From contig CAKPCG010000037.1 in the NCBI GenBank assembly GCA_934141475.1, positions 1-13,881 of the forward strand: DNA of 13,881 nucleotides, given 5' to 3'. Position numbers and translations under genes: made by a program. Numbering within the stretch: the stretch's first letter is position 1; each line of letters starts with the position of its first letter. The DNA comes from an uncultured Clostridia bacterium (lineage in GTDB: Bacteria > Bacillota > Clostridia > TANB77 > CAG-508). Positions 1 to 5,457 of the stretch are shown here, one piece after another. The notes under the pieces are model-generated. The model did not search any database and was not told where the DNA came from. It saw nothing but the letters and a program-made list of their open reading frames with translations.

Positions 1-1
1 T

Positions 2-148
2 TCAAAATCAAATTTAACAGGAAAAAAATATACGTATTTAGCAAAGACACAGGTTAAAATAATTAGAAATGTTTCAAATAATATTGATTATGTTTATGTT
101 GTGAAAACTGGGAGATATGCATATATTAGAACAAGTACCTATAGATAA
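2..148 (+). CDS. C-terminal end of an unidentified protein (partial, runs off the window)
   Basis: Frame 2 is open from the first base to a TAA at 146-148 and encodes about 48 residues. The fragment is lysine/tyrosine-rich with alternating hydrophobic residues (for example NNIDYVYVVKTGRYAYIRT), which suggests beta-strands of a small surface or SH3-like domain. The start lies outside the window, so the family cannot be named. It is followed by a 191-base gene-free leader before the first DGR target. Codon use matches the host. That the reading frame is real is fairly likely because it is open with plausible codon use; its function is unknown. Confidence 0.5.
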   Translation, partial: SKSNLTGKKYTYLAKTQVKIIRNVSNNIDYVYVVKTGRYAYIRTSTYR

Positions 149-164
149 TTATAAAAATAAAGTA

Positions 165-339
165 AAAAAAATATTGCGAAAATATACACAATATGATACT
201 ATAAAAATGTGTTTAGCAAAAAATTGTGGACATTGAAAATTGAATAAAAAAGCCGTGTTTAGTAGAAGAAAATTAGGAACAATAGAAGATGTCTATAATT
301 AAAAAAGCTAAATAAAAGAAAAAATAAGGAGGAGAACTG
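165..339 (+). promoter_or_regulatory. Promoter/5' leader of DGR target 1, conserved with the leader of target 2
   Basis: This stretch has no gene. About 80 bases (roughly 188-270) are nearly identical to 11823-11905 upstream of the second target gene: a TATGAT box at 192-197, TAAAAATG, TTTAGCAAAAAA, then ACATTGAAAATTGAATAA and AAGCC-TTTAGTAGA. A TATGAT -10 element is plausible, but no convincing -35 lies 17 bases upstream. The ACATTGAAAATTGAATA part resembles sequences seen in Firmicutes rRNA leaders and spacers, which may be chance. A strong ribosome site, AAGGAGGAG, lies about six bases before the ATG at 340. Confidence 0.45.
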
Positions 340-1794
340 ATGATAAATAAAATAAAGCAAGAAAAAGCTATAACGTTAATCGCATTAGTGGTAACCATCA
401 TTGTGTTATTAATATTAGCAGGAATAAGCATAAGTATGTTAACAGGAGAGAATGGAATACTAAACAGGGCAAGTGAAGCAAAAGAAAGTACAGGAGTAGC
501 ACAAACAGAAGAATTAGTAAAATTATCAATAACAGATGCGTTAACGCAAGGATTAGGAAGTTTAACAGATGAAAATTTAAAAACAGCATTAAATAATAAT
601 ATAGGAGCAGGAAAGTACGAAATTTCCGGAAATGAAACAAATGGATGGACAGTAAAGGTAAATGGAAAAGAGTTTAAAATTGATAGCAAAGGAAATATAA
701 GTAAAACACCATCAGGTGGAGATACAGGAAAGTTGCCAACTGGAACAGGAACAACACCATATTTGCCAGATGAAGCAAAATTTGAAAAAGTAGAAGGAAC
801 AGATTTAAGTACAGGATTGGTAATAGAAGAAAAAGCAACAGGAAGCCAGTATGTTTGGGTGGAAGTGCCTAGAACTACAGCAGTTTATCCAAAAGAAAAA
901 TTAAATATAACAGAATTTACGGATGAAGAATATACAAACATAGAAACATATTTACATACATATACAAATGTATATAGGAATGGAACAAGTTTTAAAGACA
1001 CATGGTATGATGCATCAAAAGATACGAACGAAAAAAATCTATCAGATTGGTACCAAAGTGAAAGTGACTATAATACAGCAAAGAAAAAGATGTTAAAAAG
1101 TGTATATCAAAATGGCGGATTTTGGGTAGGAAGATATGAGGCAGGAATTGAAATAAATAGGAAAGCTTCAGGGACTGCAACTACAATACCATTATCAAAA
1201 GAAAACTTATATCCATATATATATGTAACAAGAACACAAGCAAAGAAATTAGCAGAGCAAGTCGAATCTGGAAGTTATACAAGTAGCTTGATGTTTGGTG
1301 TGCAATGGGATTTAGTATTGAGATATATAGAAGAAAAGACAGTAGAAGCAACAAAAGAAAATAAAGATAAGGTGAGAACACAAATAGAAGAGACATTAAA
1401 TAACGATAGTACAACAATAGGAAATTATTATAAAGCAGGAAGAAAATTAGTGAGAGGACAGTATGCTTCTGTAAATGACTTGACAAATTGGAAGAAATAT
1501 AATGAAAATATGGACAATAATGTTAATAATGGAACATTGGTAACAGGAGATTCTGTAATACCAACATTAATTACAACAGGAGGATCAGATGAGACGAAAA
1601 TGCAGAATATATATGATATAGCAGGAAATGTTTTTGAATGGACACTTGAAAATACTTCTGACACCGGCATTCCTTGTGTTTACAGGGGTGGCGTTTACGT
1701 CATCGATGGTTCCGTCTGTCCAGCCAGCTACCGCAGCAACTACGTTACGTCGCACAGCGACTACCTTGTCGGTTTTCGTCTTTCACTTTATTAG
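340..1794 (+). CDS. DGR target protein 1: prepilin-like N-terminus plus FGE/C-type-lectin-fold variable domain
   Basis: A 484-residue protein. Residues 1-30 are a short basic leader followed by the hydrophobic helix ITLIALVVTIIVLLILAG, like a class III (type IV) prepilin signal. The usual Glu at mature position 5 is Ala. A low-complexity Thr/Gly linker (LPTGTGTTPYLPD) follows. The rest resembles the formylglycine-generating-enzyme/sulfatase-modifying fold used by DGR targets: VWVEVP, GGFWVGRYEAG and, near residue 423, NIYDIAGNVFEW. The last ~45 residues (RGG...ASYRSN...GFRL) are the diversified ligand-binding face. Start: ATG preceded by AAGGAGGAG. It lies directly upstream of the DGR accessory and RT genes and has a paralogue at 11977-13291. 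Inferred role: a surface- or pilus-displayed binding protein; it is not expected to be a real FGE enzyme. The family assignment is firm and the ligand is unknown. Confidence 0.85.
   Translation: MINKIKQEKAITLIALVVTIIVLLILAGISISMLTGENGILNRASEAKESTGVAQTEELVKLSITDALTQGLGSLTDENLKTALNNNIGAGKYEISGNETNGWTVKVNGKEFKIDSKGNISKTPSGGDTGKLPTGTGTTPYLPDEAKFEKVEGTDLSTGLVIEEKATGSQYVWVEVPRTTAVYPKEKLNITEFTDEEYTNIETYLHTYTNVYRNGTSFKDTWYDASKDTNEKNLSDWYQSESDYNTAKKKMLKSVYQNGGFWVGRYEAGIEINRKASGTATTIPLSKENLYPYIYVTRTQAKKLAEQVESGSYTSSLMFGVQWDLVLRYIEEKTVEATKENKDKVRTQIEETLNNDSTTIGNYYKAGRKLVRGQYASVNDLTNWKKYNENMDNNVNNGTLVTGDSVIPTLITTGGSDETKMQNIYDIAGNVFEWTLENTSDTGIPCVYRGGVYVIDGSVCPASYRSNYVTSHSDYLVGFRLSLY
1651..1794 (+). other. 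DGR variable region VR1
   Basis: The last ~145 bases of the target gene switch abruptly from A-rich host codons to a G+C-rich stretch dominated by NNC/NNT codons (TAC, GTC, ATC, GAC, AGC, CAC, CTT). That is what adenine-directed mutagenesis of AAC/AAT codons in a template repeat leaves behind. The stretch encodes the RGG...SYRSN...GFRL end of the lectin fold and runs to the stop codon. The exact 5' edge cannot be set without the TR, which is not in this window. Confidence 0.75.
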
Positions 1795-1829
1795 CACTGA
1801 GACCTGATGACGTTCAACTAGAATAATAG
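1795..1829 (+). other. Conserved post-VR element (possible initiation-of-mutagenic-homing region)
   Basis: Beginning 21 bases after the stop codon is AACTAGAATAATAG (1816-1829), preceded by CTGATG. The same 14-mer lies exactly 21 bases after the stop of the second target (13313-13326), also preceded by CTGATG. About 24 of 32 bases are shared. DGRs need a fixed sequence at the 3' side of the VR to prime cDNA synthesis, so this conserved patch is a candidate. The homing role is inferred. Confidence 0.45.
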
Positions 1830-1861
1830 ATAAATAGATTTAAAGTAAAAAAATAAGAATA

Positions 1862-1916
1862 GGTAGGTGGCCGAAAAGTTACATATTAAATTTTTGAAAA
1901 CTTTGAGGCCACTACC
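1862..1916 (+). other. Stem-loop downstream of VR1
   Basis: GGTAGGTGGCC (1862-1872) pairs with GGCCACTACC (1907-1916) through 10 base pairs with one bulged G. An inner AAAGTT/AACTTT stem is separated from it by a two-base internal loop. It sits between VR1 and the terminator-like hairpin. DGR variable regions are known to be followed by hairpins that help homing (Bordetella phage BPP-1), but this one is larger and farther away. Confidence 0.4.
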
Positions 1917-1917
1917 G

Positions 1918-1944
1918 GGCGAGCCCTACCGGGTTCGCCTTTTT
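1918..1944 (+). terminator. Intrinsic terminator after DGR target 1
   Basis: GGCGAGCCC (1918-1926), loop TACC, GGGTTCGCC (1931-1939): a nine-pair G+C-rich stem with one G-U pair, followed directly by five T and, after GC, five more. This is a textbook Rho-independent terminator. It would separate the target transcript from the accessory genes downstream. Its right arm is also part of the long palindrome that follows. Confidence 0.7.
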
Positions 1945-1991
1945 GCTTTTTATGTTAATCTTTATAAAGATTAACATAAAAAGCAAAAAGG
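1938..1991. repeat. Perfect 27-bp-arm palindrome, extendable with G-U pairs to 1932-1997
   Basis: CCTTTTTGCTTTTTATGTTA... (1938-1964) is followed with no spacer by its exact reverse complement (1965-1991), centred between 1964 and 1965. As RNA it extends outwards through G-U and G-C pairs to about 33 pairs. It overlaps the right arm of the terminator and ends just before the ribosome site (AAGGAAGG, 2001-2008) of the next gene. As DNA it could extrude a cruciform. Confidence 0.75.
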
Positions 1992-2017
1992 TGAGCTAAA
2001 AAGGAAGGATGATAAAA

Positions 2018-2441
2018 ATGAAATTTTTAGAAATGGTAGAGGCTTTGCAAAAAGAAGAAAAGAATCAAAATAAAATAATATTGATAAAATGTGGAGTATT
2101 CTTTGTAGCAATAGGAAAAGATGCAATACTTTTACATGAAATTCTAGGATTAAATGTAACATGTATAAAACCAGGAATATGCAAAGTTGGAATACCAAGA
2201 TCAAATTGCATAAAATATACAGATAAATTAGAAAATTCAGGATATGGCTATATTTTATATGACTATAACAGTAAGAATAAAAAAGCAGAAGCAAAATATG
2301 AATATATGGGAAAAGCAAATACAGAAACAGAAAAAAAATATAGGGTGCAGAGACTGCAAGTATTATCAAAAACAATGCCTATATGACAACATATATATTT
2401 TTGATATTTTAGAAGAAAGAAAACGAAAGAAAGAGGAATAA
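2018..2441 (+). CDS. MutS-domain-I-like DGR accessory protein, frameshifted at an A8 tract
   Basis: The ATG at 2018 fits the ribosome site AAGGAAGG at 2001-2008; the ATG at 2009 abuts that site and is unlikely. The first ~100 residues resemble the N-terminal mismatch-recognition domain of MutS: KIILIKCGVFFVAIGKDA, LGLNVTC and VGIPRSN...YTDKLENSGYG. Small MutS-like ORFs are known companions of clostridial DGRs, from memory of DGR surveys. At A8 (2331-2338) the frame continues as an unrelated tail to 2386. One fewer A gives KNIGCRDCKYYQKQCLYDN...FDILEERKRKKEE, ending at 2441, a more natural Cys-containing C-terminus. So the gene carries a one-base indel, either a real mutation or a homopolymer error. 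Length when repaired is about 140 residues. A role in TR/VR mismatch handling is speculative. Confidence 0.6.
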
Positions 2442-2445
2442 AAAA

Positions 2446-2817
2446 ATGAGCGAACAGAAAAATGAATTAATATTAATACCAAAATATGAAAAATAAATGG
2501 AATATATGTTACAAGTAATATTAAAGCTACCAAGAACAGAGAAATTTAACATAGGAAATGAATTTAAAAATATAATGTATAAAATGTTAGAAAATATATT
2601 ATATTTAAATAAAATTGAAATATCCAAAAGACTGTATTATCTAAACTTAATAGATGCAGAATTAAATACACAAAGGACAATGATAAGAATAATGTTTAAA
2701 AGCCATTGGATAGATGAAAAGAAATACAAAGTATCTATGGAACTGTTATATGAAATAGAAAAAATAGTTGGAGGTTTAATTAAGTTTTATGCCAAAAACA
2801 ATAAGAAATATGTATGA
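2446..2817 (+). CDS. avd: Avd-like DGR accessory protein (four-helix bundle), in-frame TAA at codon 17
   Basis: The ATG at 2446 begins MSEQKNELILIPKYEK, then TAA at 2494-2496, immediately followed by an in-frame ATG and EYMLQVILKLPRTEKFNIGN...YKMLENILYLNKI. The pattern KLPRTEKFNIGNEF plus long amphipathic helices is typical of the Avd/23S-rRNA-intervening-sequence four-helix-bundle family. Avd forms a pentameric, positively charged barrel that binds the DGR RT and TR RNA. Repaired length is 123 residues, the usual Avd size. The TAA probably replaces a Tyr or similar codon. The ATG directly after it could allow reinitiation and give a protein lacking the first 16 residues. It lies four bases after the MutS-like gene and overlaps the RT gene by 29 bases, so it belongs to one operon. 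Confidence 0.75.
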
Positions 2818-3791
2818 TAAAAAATTAACATATGATAATCTAGTAAAGGCACATAATGAGAGTAAAAAAGGAAAAAGTTTAAGAAAAGAAATAATAAATT
2901 TTAACTTGAAACAAGAAGAATATATTATGTGGCTATATGAAATGCTAAAAACAGGTAAATATAAACATAGTGGCTATACAGAATTTTATGTAACAGAACC
3001 AAAACAAAGAAGAATTGAAAAAAGTAGATACATAGACAGAATAGTACATAGATGGTATGTTGATAATTTTCTAAAAGAATATTTTGTAAAAAGTTTTATA
3101 AATATATCTTATGCTTGTATAGAAAATAAAGGGATGCACAAAGCATGTTTAGATGTGCAAAATGCAATGAAACATTGTAAAAGAGTATGGAATAATTACT
3201 ATATAATAAAAATGGATGTGGCAAAGTATTTTCAAAATATAGACAAACAAATTTTATATAAATTGCTAGAAAGAAAAATAAAAGACAAAAAATTACAATG
3301 GCTTACAAAGGAAATACTATATTCAAATGGTATTGACAAAGGTTTGCCAATTCGGAAATTATACAAGCCAATGTTTTGCAAATGTATATTTGAACGAAAT
3401 GGACCAATATGCAAAAAACGAGCTAAAGATAAAATACTGGTATAGGTATATGGATGATATGATAGCAATTGTAAAAACAAAGAACGAAGCAATAAAACAG
3501 TTAGATGAAATAAGAAGATTTTTGAAAGAAAATCTAAGACTGGAATTAAATAGCAAAACACAAATATTCAAAAGCACACAAGGAGTAAACTTTTGTGGGT
3601 ATAAAATAAATGAATATAGACTAAAGATAAGAGAAAAAGGAAAAAGAAAATTAAAGAAAAAAATCAAAATAATAGGATATGATGGTGTAGCAGATTACTG
3701 TTATAGAACTTTATATAAAGGAAGGAATGTCTTTATATATGGAGATTTAAGTGCTTATGCTGTAAAAGTAAGGTTTATTATAACCTTGTAA
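2789..3791 (+). CDS. DGR reverse transcriptase, interrupted by a +1 frameshift at CGGA
   Basis: The reading from the ATG at 2789 gives a typical DGR RT N-terminus (MYDKKLTYDNLVKAHNESKK) and fingers (RRIEKSRYIDRIVHRWYVDN; IIKMDVAKYFQNID, carrying the first catalytic Asp). The frame breaks at 3353-3356: ...GLPI-CGG-A.... Skipping the C gives GLPI-GNYTSQCFANVYLNEMDQ, where the SQ motif is the DGR signature in place of the QG of other RTs. WYRYMDDMIAIV (catalytic YMDD) and NFCGYKINEYRLKIREKGK follow. The combined product is about 333 residues, close to the 328 of Bordetella phage Brt. Without the shift it would end at 3445, before YMDD. The final ~40 residues look less typical of DGR RTs. A distant ribosome-like GGAGG lies 14 bases before the start, inside avd, so translational coupling is likely. 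RT identity is certain; activity depends on the frameshift. Confidence 0.9.
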
Positions 3792-3897
3792 TGTTACTGA
3801 ATAATATAAAAATAGTATTATTAATATAGAATAGATACAAGAGAAAATACAAATAAATAATTTTGCCATATTAATAATAAATTATATAAATAGAAAA

Positions 3898-3926
3898 TTG
3901 ACATTTACAATATCTATTGATATAAT
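3898..3926 (+). promoter_or_regulatory. Sigma-70/SigA consensus promoter of tadA
   Basis: TTGACA at 3898-3903, a 17-base spacer and TATAAT at 3921-3926 are a perfect vegetative promoter. Transcription should begin near 3933, about 30 bases before the tadA start. It marks the boundary between the DGR cassette and the housekeeping block. Confidence 0.85.
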
Positions 3927-3964
3927 GCAATTAATTAAGTTTAAATGAATGTTAGGAGAAAAAA

Positions 3965-4447
3965 TTGCAAGACAAAGAAAAATTCATGAAACAAGCCTTA
4001 AAAGAGGCACAAAAAGCATGTGAAAAGCTTGAAGTTCCTGTTGGGGCAATTATAGTTAAAGATGGAAAAATAATATCACGAGCACATAATCAAAAAGAAA
4101 CAAAATTTGATACAACAAAACATGCAGAAATATTAGCCATACAAAAAGCAAGCAAAAAGCTAGGTTCATGGAGACTTATAGATTGTGATATGTATGTAAC
4201 TTTAGAACCATGTCCTATGTGTGCTGGAGCAATAATTAATTCAAGAATAAAAAATGTATATATTGGAGCATCAGATGAAAAAACAGGTGCAGTGGGTTCA
4301 GTATTAAATTTATTTTCAGATTACCAATTTAATCATAATGTGAATTTTGAAAAGGGAATACTAGAAGCTGAATGCAAAGAAGTGTTGCAAAACTTTTTTG
4401 TAGAATTAAGAAAAGCCAAGGCAAAGGAAAAACAAAATACCAAATAA
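3965..4447 (+). CDS. tadA: tRNA-specific adenosine deaminase TadA
   Basis: A 160-residue cytidine/deoxycytidylate-deaminase-fold enzyme that converts A34 to inosine in the tRNA-Arg(ACG) wobble position. The zinc and catalytic motifs are intact: HAE (residues 53-55, catalytic Glu 55) and PCPMC (82-86, zinc-binding Cys 83 and 86). Length and ends (VPVGAIIVKDGKIIS near residues 24-38) match bacterial TadA. A TTG start at 3965 is chosen because GGAG sits about six bases upstream; the next ATG at 3986 would be too far. It is led by a consensus promoter and followed 21 bases later by a membrane-anchored unknown. Because TadA-modified tRNA-Arg reads CGU, CGC and CGA but not CGG, this gene bears on the CGG observation in this window. 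Confidence 0.95.
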   Translation: MQDKEKFMKQALKEAQKACEKLEVPVGAIIVKDGKIISRAHNQKETKFDTTKHAEILAIQKASKKLGSWRLIDCDMYVTLEPCPMCAGAIINSRIKNVYIGASDEKTGAVGSVLNLFSDYQFNHNVNFEKGILEAECKEVLQNFFVELRKAKAKEKQNTK

Positions 4448-4468
4448 TTATATTTATTAGGGGGAAAA

Positions 4469-5218
4469 ATGGCAAATCAAAGATATAGTAAAAAAATATT
4501 AAATATTTGCATAGTAGGTATAATAATTATTGCAATAATATTTACAGCTGTAATGCTTATTTTGAACTATGATGAAAATGGAGAAACCAATATGCCGTTT
4601 GAAATATCAAAAATTTTGGTAGTATCCACAGTTAATGGACAAGATGTGGGAAACTCTGAGTATAAATGGGATATAAATGTAATTCAAAACAATGATATAT
4701 ATATTTATGTTCAAAAAAATATAGAGTATAAAAAACAAGAGACTATAAAATCTATAAAAATTGATAATATAAATATTGTTAAAGAACCACAGGTGGGAGA
4801 AGTTAAAATATATAAACCATCAACAAGTGAAGTTAATTTATTTGAAAACAAAAATGATAATGAAATAAAAGAAATAGAATTTTCAGGAACCAAAGCAACT
4901 AATAACAAAAATCTTGAAATTTCAAATCAAGGTGGAGTATTAAGCTTTAGATGTGCGAATAATAATGTGGGAACATTTAAATCAAATGATGATGAAGAGA
5001 TAAATTATAATCAATTAATAAGTAAATTAAATATAAATGAAGATGAATTAAATGCTACAATTACATTTGACATTACAATTAATTTAAATTCAAAAAAGGC
5101 ATTTAAAGCATATGATGTAGAAATTAAAGTACCAAACGAAAATATAGTTCAAGAAGGAACTGTAGGAAAAGAAAATGTAGATTTAAATAATGTTATATTT
5201 AAAAGAATAGAAAACTAA
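4469..5218 (+). CDS. Unknown single-pass membrane-anchored protein
   Basis: A 249-residue protein I do not recognise. Residues ~10-33 (ILNICIVGIIIIAIIFTAVM) form one strong transmembrane segment after a short basic N-terminus. The remainder is predicted to lie outside the cell, is rich in Asn, Lys and Glu, and alternates hydrophobic residues as beta-sheet proteins do. There are no catalytic motifs and no lipobox. Only one Cys occurs, near residue 166. The ribosome site TAGGGGGAAAA precedes the ATG. It lies 21 bases after tadA and probably shares its transcript; the SRP RNA follows with its own promoter. Inference stops at a secreted or surface-anchored structural domain. Confidence 0.75.
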   Translation: MANQRYSKKILNICIVGIIIIAIIFTAVMLILNYDENGETNMPFEISKILVVSTVNGQDVGNSEYKWDINVIQNNDIYIYVQKNIEYKKQETIKSIKIDNINIVKEPQVGEVKIYKPSTSEVNLFENKNDNEIKEIEFSGTKATNNKNLEISNQGGVLSFRCANNNVGTFKSNDDEEINYNQLISKLNINEDELNATITFDITINLNSKKAFKAYDVEIKVPNENIVQEGTVGKENVDLNNVIFKRIEN

Positions 5219-5237
5219 AAAAAATAATAAAAATAAC

Positions 5238-5266
5238 TTGCCAAAATTAAAATTACGTTATATAAT
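5238..5266 (+). promoter_or_regulatory. Promoter of the SRP RNA
   Basis: TTGCCA (5238-5243), a 17-base spacer and TATAAT (5261-5266). The predicted start, about 5270-5274, coincides with the 5' edge of the SRP RNA closing stem, so the two calls support each other. Confidence 0.8.
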
Positions 5267-5269
5267 TGC

Positions 5270-5410
5270 AAATGGTATGAAGTTAGATTCTTGTATGGAG
5301 AGTATCCAATAAAAGCCTATGAACCTTGTCAGGTCTGGAAGGAAGCAGCAATAAGTAGACACTTTTATGTGGAATACTTTCCATAGAGGAATTTAGTTTC
5401 ACACCATTTT
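5270..5410 (+). ncRNA. ffs: Signal recognition particle RNA (4.5S/scRNA)
   Basis: The apical domain is unmistakable: GAACCTTGTCAGGTCTGGAA then GGAAGCAGCAATAAG around 5331-5354, containing the GGTCTGGAAGGAAGCAGC core that binds Ffh. The terminal stem closes through AAATGGTATGAA (5270-5281) pairing with TTTCACACCATTT (5397-5409), giving about 140 nucleotides. The RNA binds Ffh for co-translational targeting of membrane and secreted proteins. A location just upstream of dnaX is common in Firmicutes. The stem ends in a T-run that may serve as terminator. Ends are accurate to a few bases. Confidence 0.95.
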
Positions 5411-5457
5411 TAAATTATATGGAAATAAAAACCATGTAAATTTAGGAGGTGTAAGTT

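Noticed and set aside
188..270. rRNA operon fragment, suggested by ACATTGAAAATTGAATA
   Set aside because: No 16S, 23S, 5S or tRNA sequence is nearby. The similarity is short and is only mentioned as a possible kind of leader.
601..640. Other CGGA strings such as TCC-GGA (617-622), GGC-GGA (1113-1118), TTC-GGA (7144-7149) and CAC-GGA (7979-7984)
   Set aside because: In these the C is the third base of an ordinary codon and the gene continues in frame, so no CGG codon is presented to the ribosome. They show that CGGA as a string is tolerated out of frame.
1181..1486. Long minus-strand ORFs rich in Leu, Phe and Tyr opposite the target genes (also 11940-12578, 12633-12845, 1971-2375)
   Set aside because: These are antisense shadows of A-rich coding sequence. 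They lack ribosome sites, and the plus-strand proteins have clear families.
1918..1934. CGG triplets at 1916-1918 and 1930-1932 as further recoding sites
   Set aside because: They lie in a noncoding terminator hairpin, not in a reading frame.
1918..1997. Classical transcription attenuator (terminator versus alternative antiterminator) before the DGR accessory genes
   Set aside because: The competing right arm (1985-1996) is transcribed only after polymerase has passed the terminator T-run, so it cannot decide termination in the usual kinetic way. The overlap is kept only as a structural observation.
3792..3897. Possible template repeat just after the RT
   Set aside because: The stretch is uniformly A+T-rich with no GGTTTTCG-like segment and no similarity to VR1 or VR2.
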